A DNA stretch of 13,236 nt, from contig DHIQ01000042.1 in the NCBI GenBank assembly GCA_002403895.1, positions 1-13,236 of the forward strand, in the 5' to 3' direction. The stretch is from Candidatus Neomicrothrix sp. UBA4742. GTDB lineage: Bacteria; Actinomycetota; Acidimicrobiia; Acidimicrobiales; Acidimicrobilacustridaceae. Positions 6,420 through 13,236 of the stretch are shown piece after piece. The translations under genes were made by a program, and so were the position numbers. Numbering within the stretch: the stretch's first letter is position 1; every line of letters starts with the position of its first letter. Under the pieces are notes generated by a model. It ran no database searches. It was not told the origin of the DNA and was given only the letters and a program-made list of their open reading frames with translations.

Positions 6420-7580
6420 TCAGTGGGCGCCCAATGTGTCAGCCAGCGGCGCCGAGGGCTTGCTCAACGCCTCAGCGACGGCATCGTTGGTCACGTGGCC
6501 GGCCACGGTGTTGAAGCCGAGGGCCAGGGCCGGATCGCGTCGAGCCGCTTCGGCGACCCCGAGGCGGGCCAGCTCGGCCAGGTAGGGGACAGTGACGTTG
6601 GTCAGGGCGTAGGTCGAGGTGAACGGCACCGCTCCCGGCATGTTGCCCACTGCGTAGTGGACGACACCGTGCTTCTCGAAGACCGGGTCGGCGTGGCTGG
6701 TCTCGTGCGAGGTCTCGATGCACCCGCCCTGATCGATGGCGATGTCCACCACTACGGCGCCCTGCTTCATGGACTTGATCATGTCTTCGGTCACCACGAC
6801 GGGGGCTCGACCGCCGGGCACGAGCACGGCGCCGATCACCAGGTCGGCATCGGCGATGACCCGCTCGACCTGACCGCGGTTGGAGGTGAGGGTGGTGATG
6901 CGTCCCATCTGGATCTGGTCGATGAAGCGCAGTCGATCGACGTTGCGGTCGAGCAGGTCGACCTCGGCCTCCATGCCGGCGCACATCCACGCCGCGTTCC
7001 AGCCGACGTTGCCCGCACCCAGCACCGCCACGCGGGCAGGCCGCACGCCGGGGGCACCCCCCATCAGCACGCCGCGCCCACCGTTGTGGCGCTCGAGGTA
7101 GTGGGCTCCGATCTGGGCTGACATCCGGCCGGCCACCTCGCTCATGGGGGCCAGCAGCGGGAGCGCACCGTTCGCGGTCGTCACCGTCTCGTAGGCCACA
7201 CCGGTGACGTGGTGTTGGAGCAGGGCAGCGGCCACGCCGGGGTAGGCGGCCAGGTGAAGGTAGGTGAAGATGGTGAGGTCCGGGCGGAAGTAGCGGAACT
7301 CGCTTTCCTGAGGCTCCTTCACCTTGCAGATCAGGTCGGCTCGTTCCCATACCTCGTCGACCGAGTCGACGATCTCGGCGCCGGCGCGCCGGTAGTCGTT
7401 GTCGGGGAAGCTGGAGTTGACGCCGGCGCCGGCCTCGACCAGCACGGGCACACCGTACTGGCCCACCTCGCGGACACCATCGGGGGTGATGGCCACCCGA
7501 TGCTCGTCAGGCTTGATCTCGCGGGGGACGCCGACCGTGAGGCCGACCTTGGTGTTGCCGGTGCTCGTGGTGTTGGACAT
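6420..7580 (-). CDS. ald: Alanine dehydrogenase
   Basis: This 386-residue enzyme catalyses L-alanine + NAD+ + H2O to pyruvate + NH4+ + NADH, reversibly, in the cytoplasm. The family motifs are complete: VGVPREIKPDEHRVAITP with substrate-binding R28, the catalytic lysine K87 in CKVKEP, the catalytic histidine H109 in TYLHLAAYP, the Rossmann loop LGAGNVGWNAA (187-197), the aspartate D283 in DIAIDQGG, and the C-terminal NMPGAVPFTSTYALTN. It is about 15 residues longer than typical because of a short N-terminal extension before KVGLTVGVP. Its ATG is 3 nt after the stop of the aminotransferase (TAA-ACC-ATG), strongly suggesting coupled translation. An omega-aminotransferase paired with Ald would recycle pyruvate by deaminating the alanine formed. 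Confidence 0.96.
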   Translation of the reverse strand: MSNTTSTGNTKVGLTVGVPREIKPDEHRVAITPDGVREVGQYGVPVLVEAGAGVNSSFPDNDYRRAGAEIVDSVDEVWERADLICKVKEPQESEFRYFRPDLTIFTYLHLAAYPGVAAALLQHHVTGVAYETVTTANGALPLLAPMSEVAGRMSAQIGAHYLERHNGGRGVLMGGAPGVRPARVAVLGAGNVGWNAAWMCAGMEAEVDLLDRNVDRLRFIDQIQMGRITTLTSNRGQVERVIADADLVIGAVLVPGGRAPVVVTEDMIKSMKQGAVVVDIAIDQGGCIETSHETSHADPVFEKHGVVHYAVGNMPGAVPFTSTYALTNVTVPYLAELARLGVAEAARRDPALALGFNTVAGHVTNDAVAEALSKPSAPLADTLGAH

Positions 7581-7583
7581 GGT

Positions 7584-8951
7584 TTACAGAGCCTCCATGG
7601 ACTCGGTCAGCGCTTGGCGAATGATGGTGACGATCTCGTCGAACTGCTCGGGGCCGGCGATGAGCGGAGGCGACAGCTGAATCACCGGATCGCCCCGGTC
7701 GTCGGCCCGGCAGATGAGGCCGAGGTCGAACAGTCGCGGTGACAGCAGCGTGCGCAACAGCCGCTCGGCCTCCGGCCCTTCGAATTCCGCTTTCGTTTCT
7801 TTGTCCCGTACGAGCTCGATCGCGTAGAAGTAGCCCATTCCCCGGATCTCGCCTACCCACGGCAGGTCCTCCAGGGTGGCCAGCGCGGCTCGGAACTCCG
7901 CCTCGTGGGCCATCACGTTGCCGAGGATGCCGTCGCGCTCGAACAGGTCGAGGTTGGCCAGGGCGACCGCGCAACTGACCGGGTGGCCGGCGAACGTGAT
8001 GCCGTGCATGAACGTGTTGTCGGGCTCCAGGAAGGGAGCGGCGATCTTGTCGCTCACCATCACGCCACCGAGGGGCGCGTAACCCGAGGTCAAACCCTTC
8101 GCAATAGTGATCATGTCGGGCTGATAGCCGATGCGCTCGCAACCGAACCAGGTGCCCAGCCGGCCGAAGGCGCAGATGACCTCGTCGGAGATGAGTAGGA
8201 CGCTATACCGGTCGCAGATCTCGCGGACCCGGGCGAAGTAGCCCTCGGGCGGAGTGAAGCATCCTCCCGCGTTCTGCACGGGCTCGAGGAACACCGCGGC
8301 CACCGACTCGGGGCCTTCCTGGAGGATGGTGCGTTCGATGTCGTCGGCGCAGCTCAGGGTGCACGCCGGTGCGTGGGCGCACAGGTCGCAGCGGTAGCGG
8401 TTGGTGTTGGCCACGTGGAAGGCGCCTGGTACGAGTGGCTCGAACGGCGCTCGCATCGACGGGATACCGGTGATGGCCAGGGCTCCCATGGAGGTGCCGT
8501 GGTAGGCGATGTCGCGCGAGATGACCTTGTAGCGACCGGGCTGGCCGATGGCCTTGAAGTACTGGCGCGCCAACTTCCACGCCGACTCGACTGCCTCCGC
8601 GCCGCCGGTGGTGAAGAACACCCGGTTGAGATCACCGGGAGCAAGCGCAGCAAGGCGCCCGGCCAGCTCGATAGCCGAGGGGTGCGCGTAGGTCCAGATG
8701 GGGAAGTACGCCAGCTCGGCCGCCTGTTTGCCCGCTGCCTCGGCCAGTTCGGTGCGACCGTGGCCCACCTGCACGGTGAACAGTCCCGAGAGCCCGTCGA
8801 GGTAGCGGCGACCGTGCTGGTCCCACACGTAGCAGCCCTCGCCGCGCTCGATGATCTCCAGCCCGCGACCGCCGTCGGGCGACAGCGGGGAGAAATGTCC
8901 CCACAGATGGTCGGCGGCGGTCTTTTCCAGGTCCGTGGCATTGCGAGACAT
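7584..8951 (-). CDS. SpuC-like class III omega-aminotransferase, likely pyruvate-dependent
   Basis: This 455-residue PLP enzyme resembles polyamine and omega-amino acid:pyruvate aminotransferases of the SpuC type. Motifs are GEGCYVWDQHGRRYLDGLSG, TTGGAEAVESAWKLAR (114-129), D256 in DEVICAFGR, and the Schiff-base lysine K285 in IAKGLTSGYAPLGG. A short insert carries C188, C191, C197 and C201 (C-x2-C-x5-C-x3-C), unusual for the fold and possibly a metal site. The ATG at 8951 is preceded by GGAG at 8 nt. It is the first gene of the minus operon and lies 3 nt before ald, so alanine is the likely by-product and pyruvate the acceptor. Putrescine is the favoured donor from the neighbouring PatD- and AguB-like genes; taurine or beta-alanine cannot be excluded. 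Confidence 0.88.
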   Translation of the reverse strand: MSRNATDLEKTAADHLWGHFSPLSPDGGRGLEIIERGEGCYVWDQHGRRYLDGLSGLFTVQVGHGRTELAEAAGKQAAELAYFPIWTYAHPSAIELAGRLAALAPGDLNRVFFTTGGAEAVESAWKLARQYFKAIGQPGRYKVISRDIAYHGTSMGALAITGIPSMRAPFEPLVPGAFHVANTNRYRCDLCAHAPACTLSCADDIERTILQEGPESVAAVFLEPVQNAGGCFTPPEGYFARVREICDRYSVLLISDEVICAFGRLGTWFGCERIGYQPDMITIAKGLTSGYAPLGGVMVSDKIAAPFLEPDNTFMHGITFAGHPVSCAVALANLDLFERDGILGNVMAHEAEFRAALATLEDLPWVGEIRGMGYFYAIELVRDKETKAEFEGPEAERLLRTLLSPRLFDLGLICRADDRGDPVIQLSPPLIAGPEQFDEIVTIIRQALTESMEAL

Positions 8952-8963
8952 AGCCAGTGCTCC

Positions 8964-9029
8964 GAATCAGCTTCTCGACGGAAGCAGCGAAAGAATCACA
9001 TCAGACGGGGTGAATCAAACAAATGATTC
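8964..9029. promoter_or_regulatory. Four GAATCA boxes upstream of the aminotransferase-ald operon
   Basis: GAATCA occurs at 8964-8969, 8993-8998 and 9012-9017, and its reverse complement TGATTC at 9024-9029. The last two form a dyad with a 6-bp spacer (GAATCA-N6-TGATTC). All lie between the candidate promoter and the ATG at 8951, around and downstream of the predicted transcription start, a position typical of a repressor operator or 5'-leader element. The Lrp protein or another local regulator could bind, but this is inference. Confidence 0.45.
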
Positions 9030-9035
9030 CCTCCC

Positions 9036-9063
9036 ACTATCCCACATTTTGCGACGAAATCAA
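9036..9063 (-). promoter_or_regulatory. Candidate sigma-70-type promoter for the aminotransferase-ald-lrp operon
   Basis: On the minus strand TTGATT (9063-9058) and GATAGT (9041-9036) are separated by 16 bp, each matching four of six consensus positions. Transcription would start near 9029, leaving a leader of about 78 nt that contains the GAATCA boxes. Confidence 0.35.
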
Positions 9064-9070
9064 TTGTCAT

Positions 9071-9090
9071 ATCCCTATTTCACTAGGGAT
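9071..9090. repeat. 7-bp perfect stem-loop at the end of the permease remnant
   Basis: ATCCCTA (9071-9077) and TAGGGAT (9084-9090) form a perfect inverted repeat with a 6-nt loop and overlap the stop codon of the remnant frame on the minus strand. It could be the relic terminator of the lost gene or an operator just upstream of the candidate promoter. No T-run follows. Confidence 0.4.
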
Positions 9091-9217
9091 TCAGTTGTCC
9101 CAGCTTCTTGGAGCGACGGAACCCGATCCACACGCCGAGCAGGGCCAGCGTCACGCTGACCACGAGGATCGTGGTGGCGAAGACGTTGATCTGCGGCGGG
9201 ATCAACCGGCGAGCAGT
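9083..9217 (-). pseudogene. C-terminal remnant of a PotC-like polyamine ABC transporter permease
   Basis: The minus-strand frame ending at TAG 9083 encodes TARRLIPPQIN, then a hydrophobic helix (VFATTILVVSVTLALLGVWI) and a basic tail GFRRSKK. This matches what I recall of the C-terminus of spermidine/putrescine permease PotC, where a P-E-V-N-x-x-A-T motif precedes the last transmembrane helix and a basic end. These about 44 codons have nearly all G/C third positions. Upstream of about 9217 the frame stays open to ATG 9316 (77 residues in total), but the codons become A/T-rich, have no permease features and lack a ribosome binding site. I read this as a truncated remnant. A genuine small single-helix membrane protein of 77 residues is the alternative. 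Confidence 0.45.
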
Positions 9218-9409
9218 GGATTCACCCGACGGGTCGGGCGCAGATTCGCAAAGTTCACGCAACTTCGCAAGAGATTCCTTAGTTAATTCACAAAATGGCA
9301 ACGGAATCCCTTGCATTGGGGGGTTGGGCCACGCGAGATTCAGCGCAGGAGTTTCGTCGCCTGCATCATGATGAGGGCCGATCACCGCCCACCGCCGTCC
9401 GCTCGATCG

Positions 9410-9416
9410 AGGAGAT
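9410..9416 (+). promoter_or_regulatory. Ribosome binding site deciding the GTG start at 9423
   Basis: AGGAGAT lies 6 nt before GTG 9423, and the protein then begins [13 protein letters not shown], the normal first strand of the aldehyde dehydrogenase family. Confidence 0.65.
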
Positions 9417-9422
9417 CTAACC

Positions 9423-10844
9423 GTGTCCCACGAGAACTTCATTGGCGGGAGGTGGACGCCCGCCCGCAGTGGCGCCACCGACGCTGTGCTCAATCCGGCC
9501 ACCGGCGAGGTATTGGCGGAGGTGGCCTCGAGCGACGCAGCCGACGTCGAGGCGGCCGTCGATGCCGCCTACGAGGCATTCCAGACCTGGGGGCTGACCA
9601 CGCCGCGCGAGCGTTCCGAGAAGCTGCTGGCCCTGGCCGACGCCGTCGAGGCCAATCTGGACGAACTCATGAAGCTCGAGATGGCGAACGTGGGCAAGCC
9701 CGTGTCCATCCTCGAGTTCGAGTTCGACCTCATCGTCGACAACATCCGGTTTTTCGCCGGGGCCACCCGGGCCATGCAGGCCCAGGCCGCGGGGGACTAC
9801 CTCGAGGACCACACCTCGTTCCTGCGTCGTGACCCCCTCGGCGTGGCCGTCGGCATCGCCCCGTGGAACTACCCGTTGAACATGGCCACCTGGAAGCTGG
9901 GGCCGGCCCTGGCGGCGGGCAATACGTTCATCCTCAAGCCGTCGGAATTGACCCCACTCACCGCGCTGAAGTTGGCCGAGATCGCCGCCGACATCTTCCC
10001 CCCGGGGGTATTCAACGTGGTGACCGGGCAGGGGGAGACGGCCGGCGACGCCCTGGTGCGCAGCCCCAAGGTCGCCATCGTCTCCATCACCGGGGATGTC
10101 GCCACGGGCAAGCTCATCGCCAGGAACGCCGCCGACACGCTCAAGCGCGTGCACCTCGAGCTGGGGGGCAAGGCCCCGGTGGTGGTGTTCGACGACGCCG
10201 ACCTGGACGCCGTCGTCACCTGCCTGTCGGAGATGGCCTATTACAACTCCGGCCAGGACTGCACGGCACCGTGCCGGGTCATTGCCGGCCCTGGCATCTA
10301 CGACGGGCTGGTCGACGGTCTGGGCACCGCGGTCGGCGCTCTTGTCACGGGAGACCCCACCGATCCCGAAACCGCCGTCGGCCCGGTCATCTCGGCGGCC
10401 CAGCAGGAACGGGTGGCCGGCATGGTGGCCCGGGCCATCGACGCCGGAGCCGAGATGGTTATCGGCGGCTCCATCCCCGATCGGCCGGGGTTCTTCTACA
10501 CCCCCACCGTGCTGGCCAACCCGGCCCAGGACTCAGAGATCGTCCAGCGCGAGGTGTTCGGTCCCGTCGTCAGCGTCCAGCGTTTCGGCGACGAGGAGCA
10601 GGCCCTGGCCTGGGCCAACGGCGTCGACTACGGATTGGCCTCCAGCGTGTGGACCCGCGACGTCGGTCGGGCCATGCGCATGTCGCGAGCCATGCAGTTC
10701 GGCTGCGTCTGGGTGAACGACCACATCCCGATCGTGTCGGAGATGCCGCATGGCGGGTTCAAGCAGAGTGGGTATGGCAAGGACATGTCGATCTACGCGA
10801 TCGAGCACTACACCGAACTCAAACATGTGATGGTAAAGCACTGA
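9423..10844 (+). CDS. patD: Gamma-aminobutyraldehyde dehydrogenase (PatD/YdcW-like)
   Basis: This 473-residue NAD(P)+-dependent aldehyde dehydrogenase likely oxidises 4-aminobutyraldehyde to GABA. Catalytic residues are C280 ([13 protein letters not shown]), E246 (HLELGGKAP), N149 (APWNYP) and K172 (LKPSE), with the cofactor loop near ITGDVATG. Its length equals the family norm. Several blocks match E. coli YdcW/PatD as I recall it: the DPLGV-x-x-x-IAPWNYP stretch, [14 protein letters not shown]-x-GQDCTA, and the C-terminal [15 protein letters not shown] and HVMVKH. GTG is the start. Its stop overlaps the ATG of the next gene by one base (TGATG), so translation is coupled. Betaine aldehyde dehydrogenase is a close relative and the main alternative. 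Confidence 0.9.
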   Translation: MSHENFIGGRWTPARSGATDAVLNPATGEVLAEVASSDAADVEAAVDAAYEAFQTWGLTTPRERSEKLLALADAVEANLDELMKLEMANVGKPVSILEFEFDLIVDNIRFFAGATRAMQAQAAGDYLEDHTSFLRRDPLGVAVGIAPWNYPLNMATWKLGPALAAGNTFILKPSELTPLTALKLAEIAADIFPPGVFNVVTGQGETAGDALVRSPKVAIVSITGDVATGKLIARNAADTLKRVHLELGGKAPVVVFDDADLDAVVTCLSEMAYYNSGQDCTAPCRVIAGPGIYDGLVDGLGTAVGALVTGDPTDPETAVGPVISAAQQERVAGMVARAIDAGAEMVIGGSIPDRPGFFYTPTVLANPAQDSEIVQREVFGPVVSVQRFGDEEQALAWANGVDYGLASSVWTRDVGRAMRMSRAMQFGCVWVNDHIPIVSEMPHGGFKQSGYGKDMSIYAIEHYTELKHVMVKH

Positions 10845-12235
10845 TGGCAACCACTTCCGATCCCACCGGCCTCGTGACCCACAGCGACCGACTTAGCGCG
10901 CGGGCCGCCGAGCTCAGCTACGTCGAGATGGCGGCACTGCTCGAACGCACCGAGACCAGCAAGGCCATGTACGAGCGCGCCGTTGAGCACCTGCCCCTCG
11001 GCGTGCCTTCCTCGTTCCAGGCGGGCGATCCCTACCCGATCTACGTCGACCGCGGTCAGGGGGCCAAGGTCTGGGACGTCGACGACAACGAGTACCTCGA
11101 CTTCCACGGGGGGTTCGGGGTCGGTATCGCCGGCCACGCCCACCCCAAGATCGTGGAGGCTGTGACCCTGGCGGTGCAGACCGGCACCCACTTCGCCGCT
11201 CCCACGCCGGTGACCGTGGCGCTGGCCGAGGAGATCTGCCGGCGCTTCGAGCTGGACAAGGTCCGCTTCGCCAACTCGGGGACCGAGGCCACCATGGACG
11301 CCATCCGGGTGGCGCGCGCCGCTACCGGTCGCGACGTGGTGGTCAAGGTCGAGGGTTCGTACCACGGCCACCACGACACCGTGATGTTCTCCGTGCTCCC
11401 CAACGCCGACGCCCTGGGTGGGCGCGACATGCCCACCACCATGCCGATGTCGGCGGGGATCCCGGCCGAGATGGCCAAATTCACCCTGGTGGTGCCGTTC
11501 AACGACGCGGCCACCTTCGAGGCGCTGCTGGCCGAGCGGGGCGAGGAGATTGCCTGCCTCATCCTCGAGCCGGTGATGATGAACATCGGTATTGTCGAGC
11601 CGGAGCCCGGGTACCTGCAGTCGCTGAAGAATCTGTGCGAACGTCACGGCGTCGTGCTCATCTTCGACGAAGTGAAGTCGGGGGCGACCGTGGCCGAGGG
11701 CGGGGCGGGGATGCGCTACGGCGTGCGGCCCCACCTGGCCTGCTTCGCCAAGGCCCTGTTCGGCGGCACGCCGGGAGCCGCCTTCGGGGGGGACGACGCC
11801 ATCATGGACGTGATCGGCCATGGCGCCGCCCAGATGGGCACGTTCAACGGCAATCCGCTCGTTGCCGCCGCCGGTCTGGCCTCGATGACCGAGGTCATGA
11901 CCCCGGACGCCTATGCCTACCTGGCCGACCTGGGCGCTCGCCTGGCCGGTGGGTGCCAGGCGGCCATCGAGGCCAACGGCATCCCGGCCCACACAGTCGA
12001 TCTGGGGGCCAAGGGCTGCGTGTCGTTCCGCAAGGAGCGGTCGCGCAACTACCGGGATTTCCTGGCCACCAAGCCCGAGCTGTTCGGCGCGGCCTTCCCG
12101 TGGGCCATCAACCGGGGCATCTTCATGACCCCGGGAGACGAGGAGCAGTGGACGCTGTCGGTCCAACACACCACCGACGACATCGACCGTTATGTCGAGG
12201 TGTTCAGTTCGTTCTGCGAGTCGCTGGCCTCTTGA
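10844..12235 (+). CDS. Class III aminotransferase, glutamate-1-semialdehyde aminomutase-like
   Basis: This 463-residue PLP enzyme has a HemL-like layout: the phosphate loop NSGTEATMDAIRVAR (144-158), GSYHGHHD (171-178), the pyridine-nitrogen aspartate D275 in IFDEVKSGATVAEGG, the Schiff-base lysine K303 in CFAKALFGGTPGAAFGG, and GTFNGNPLVAAAG. True glutamate-1-semialdehyde aminomutase has a GK-x-x-GGG-type lysine motif and a DEVMTGFR-type segment, so this is a divergent paralogue, not HemL. It also has an N-terminal extension of about 45 residues. The ATG is chosen from the one-base TGATG overlap with the upstream dehydrogenase. The frame stays open far upstream inside that gene, but that part is shadow. 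Between PatD- and AguB-like genes it is a candidate putrescine or GABA aminotransferase; the substrate is unproven. Confidence 0.85.
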   Translation: MATTSDPTGLVTHSDRLSARAAELSYVEMAALLERTETSKAMYERAVEHLPLGVPSSFQAGDPYPIYVDRGQGAKVWDVDDNEYLDFHGGFGVGIAGHAHPKIVEAVTLAVQTGTHFAAPTPVTVALAEEICRRFELDKVRFANSGTEATMDAIRVARAATGRDVVVKVEGSYHGHHDTVMFSVLPNADALGGRDMPTTMPMSAGIPAEMAKFTLVVPFNDAATFEALLAERGEEIACLILEPVMMNIGIVEPEPGYLQSLKNLCERHGVVLIFDEVKSGATVAEGGAGMRYGVRPHLACFAKALFGGTPGAAFGGDDAIMDVIGHGAAQMGTFNGNPLVAAAGLASMTEVMTPDAYAYLADLGARLAGGCQAAIEANGIPAHTVDLGAKGCVSFRKERSRNYRDFLATKPELFGAAFPWAINRGIFMTPGDEEQWTLSVQHTTDDIDRYVEVFSSFCESLAS

Positions 12236-12257
12236 CCAGACCAGGATCGGCACCGTG

Positions 12258-13220
12258 ATGCCCTTCGAGTTGATCACCGCCGTCGGGAAGGTGCCGGAAT
12301 CGCCGGCTCGTACCCGACCGCCGGAACGCAAGCCGCTGCGCGTCGGCGCGGTGCAGGTGGCGTGGACCTCGTCGCCGGTCGAGCATCTGGCCAAGCTCAC
12401 CACCGGGGTGCGGTTGGCCGTGGCGCAGGGGGCCCGGGTGGTGTGCCTCCAGGAACTCACCCTGAGCCCGTACTTCGCCGTGTCTGATCGGGGACCCGGG
12501 CCCGGGTGGGTCGAGCCCGAGTCTCTCCTCGGCGGCCCCACGCTGGGTCTGGCCCAGACGCTGGCCACCGACGACGGCGTGTTCGTGCACGCCTCGCTCT
12601 ATGAGTCGGTGCCCGACGCCGAGGGCGGCCCGCCGGCCGACGGCCGGGGCTTCAACACCGCCATCCTGGTGGCGCCGGATGGGTCGTTGGTGTCGGCCAC
12701 CCGCAAGGTGCACATCCCTGTGACTGCCGGCTACTACGAGGACCGGTACTTCATCGCCGCCGATAGCGGGTTCCCAGTGGTGCCGGTGGACGACGCCCGA
12801 TTCGGCTTCCCCACCTGTTGGGACCAGTGGTTCCCCGAGCTGAGCCGGGCCTACTCCCTGGCCGGCGCCGAGGTGTTGGTCTACCCCACGGCCATCGGGT
12901 CCGAGCCGGACCATCCTGGCTTCGACACCGAGCCGCTGTGGCACGCCGTCATCGTCGGCCAGGGCATCGCCAATGGCACGTTCATGGTGGCGGTCAACCG
13001 CATCGGCACCGAAGATCTGGGTACGGGGACCCCCATCACGTTCTACGGATCGTCGTTCATCAGCGATCCCTACGGGCGGGTGCTGGTGCAGGCGCCCCGC
13101 CATGCCGCCGCCGTGCTGGTGGCCGATCTCGATCTCGATGCCCGGCGCGACTGGTTGGAGCTGTTCCCGTTTCTGACCACCCGCCGCCCCGACCAGTACG
13201 GGCCCCTAACGCAGACCTGA
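12258..13220 (+). CDS. aguB: Nitrilase-superfamily amidohydrolase, N-carbamoylputrescine amidase-like
   Basis: This 320-residue carbon-nitrogen hydrolase probably converts N-carbamoylputrescine to putrescine, CO2 and ammonia, the last step of the agmatine route. The catalytic triad is visible: E66 (LQELTLSPYF), K150 (TRKVHIP) and C187 (FPTCWDQWFPE). The stretch from CWDQWFPE to GAEVLVYPTAIGSEP, and ITFYGSSFISDPYG, are characteristic of the AguB branch rather than beta-ureidopropionase. About 27 residues precede the first strand (LRVGAVQVAW), slightly longer than usual. ATG 12258 or GTG 12255 could start it; AGGA at 12243-12246 suits either. It follows the aminotransferase by 22 nt and is the last gene of the plus-strand set in this window. 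The family is certain; the substrate is likely but not proven. Confidence 0.88.
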   Translation: MPFELITAVGKVPESPARTRPPERKPLRVGAVQVAWTSSPVEHLAKLTTGVRLAVAQGARVVCLQELTLSPYFAVSDRGPGPGWVEPESLLGGPTLGLAQTLATDDGVFVHASLYESVPDAEGGPPADGRGFNTAILVAPDGSLVSATRKVHIPVTAGYYEDRYFIAADSGFPVVPVDDARFGFPTCWDQWFPELSRAYSLAGAEVLVYPTAIGSEPDHPGFDTEPLWHAVIVGQGIANGTFMVAVNRIGTEDLGTGTPITFYGSSFISDPYGRVLVQAPRHAAAVLVADLDLDARRDWLELFPFLTTRRPDQYGPLTQT

Positions 13221-13236
13221 GCCTTCCGCTCGGGGG

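Larger units (their letters stand above)
8952..9422. other. 471-bp divergent intergenic region with remnant gene and repeated GAATC/GATTC words
   Basis: This region separates the minus operon (first ATG 8951) from the plus operon (GTG 9423). It is clearly richer in A+T than its surroundings. It holds a candidate minus-strand promoter, four GAATCA boxes, a 7-bp stem-loop, the C-terminal stub of a permease gene, and a repeat-rich segment at 9245-9270 with direct TTCGCAA repeats (9245-9251 and 9264-9270) and an inverted AAGTT/AACTT pair (9251-9255/9261-9265). GAATC or GATTC occurs ten times between 8964 and 9341. No convincing sigma-70-like promoter was found for the plus operon. Confidence 0.6.

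Noticed and set aside
9251..9302. Plus-strand promoter for the patD operon in the A/T-rich segment
   Set aside because: TTAATT- and CAAAAT-like hexamers exist but no acceptable -35 partner lies at 15-19 bp spacing.
9863..10843. Long in-frame upstream extension of the HemL-like aminotransferase inside the dehydrogenase gene
   Set aside because: The extension reads as arginine/glycine-rich shadow of patD in another frame. The TGATG overlap at 10842-10846 gives a natural start.
10808..12568. 586-residue open frame on the minus strand opposite the HemL-like aminotransferase
   Set aside because: It is antisense to a gene with complete catalytic motifs. Its translation is rich in G, H, V, D and R with no recognisable domain, as expected from reading high-GC codons backwards.

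Overview
The window is GC-rich (roughly two thirds G+C, with strong G/C preference at third codon positions) and densely coding. It has 11 protein genes, most in tight same-strand runs, plus one apparent gene remnant. No RNA genes, CRISPR arrays or insertion sequences were seen. A mycothiol-type DinB-fold gene (TIGR03083-like), an AurF-like diiron oxygenase and an Lrp-ald pairing suggest a high-GC actinobacterium. An Acidimicrobiia-like lineage is possible, but the sequence alone does not settle this.

Layout. (1) 2-1649, plus strand: a TetR regulator cut by the window edge, overlapping an AurF-type diiron oxygenase gene. (2) 1729-3457, minus strand: an AraC-family regulator with a DJ-1/PfpI sensor domain, followed by a DJ-1-fold isocyanide hydratase-like enzyme. 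(3) 3681-4907, plus strand: a class III (omega) aminotransferase with a strong Shine-Dalgarno and a 17-bp palindrome upstream. (4) 8951-4971, minus strand: a probable four-gene operon of SpuC-like class III aminotransferase, alanine dehydrogenase, Lrp/AsnC regulator and DinB/mycothiol-type protein. The first two genes are 3 nt apart and the last two 4 nt apart. The ald-lrp junction holds two nested perfect 9-bp inverted repeats. (5) 9423-13220, plus strand: gamma-aminobutyraldehyde dehydrogenase (PatD-like), a glutamate-1-semialdehyde aminomutase-like class III aminotransferase and an N-carbamoylputrescine amidase-like nitrilase.

How they may work together (inference). Regions 4 and 5 are divergent and fit polyamine catabolism. 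The amidase would release putrescine from N-carbamoylputrescine. An omega-aminotransferase using pyruvate would make gamma-aminobutyraldehyde and L-alanine. The PatD-like enzyme would oxidise the aldehyde to GABA. Alanine dehydrogenase would return alanine to pyruvate and release ammonium, with the Lrp protein as the likely amino-acid-responsive regulator. The 471-bp divergent region carries the apparent C-terminal stub of a PotC-like polyamine ABC permease and an unusual density of GAATC/GATTC words, including four GAATCA boxes next to the aminotransferase promoter.

The most unusual observations are the nested inverted repeats between ald and lrp, the GAATC/GATTC enrichment confined to the two divergent intergenic regions, the permease remnant, and a four-cysteine cluster inside the SpuC-like aminotransferase.
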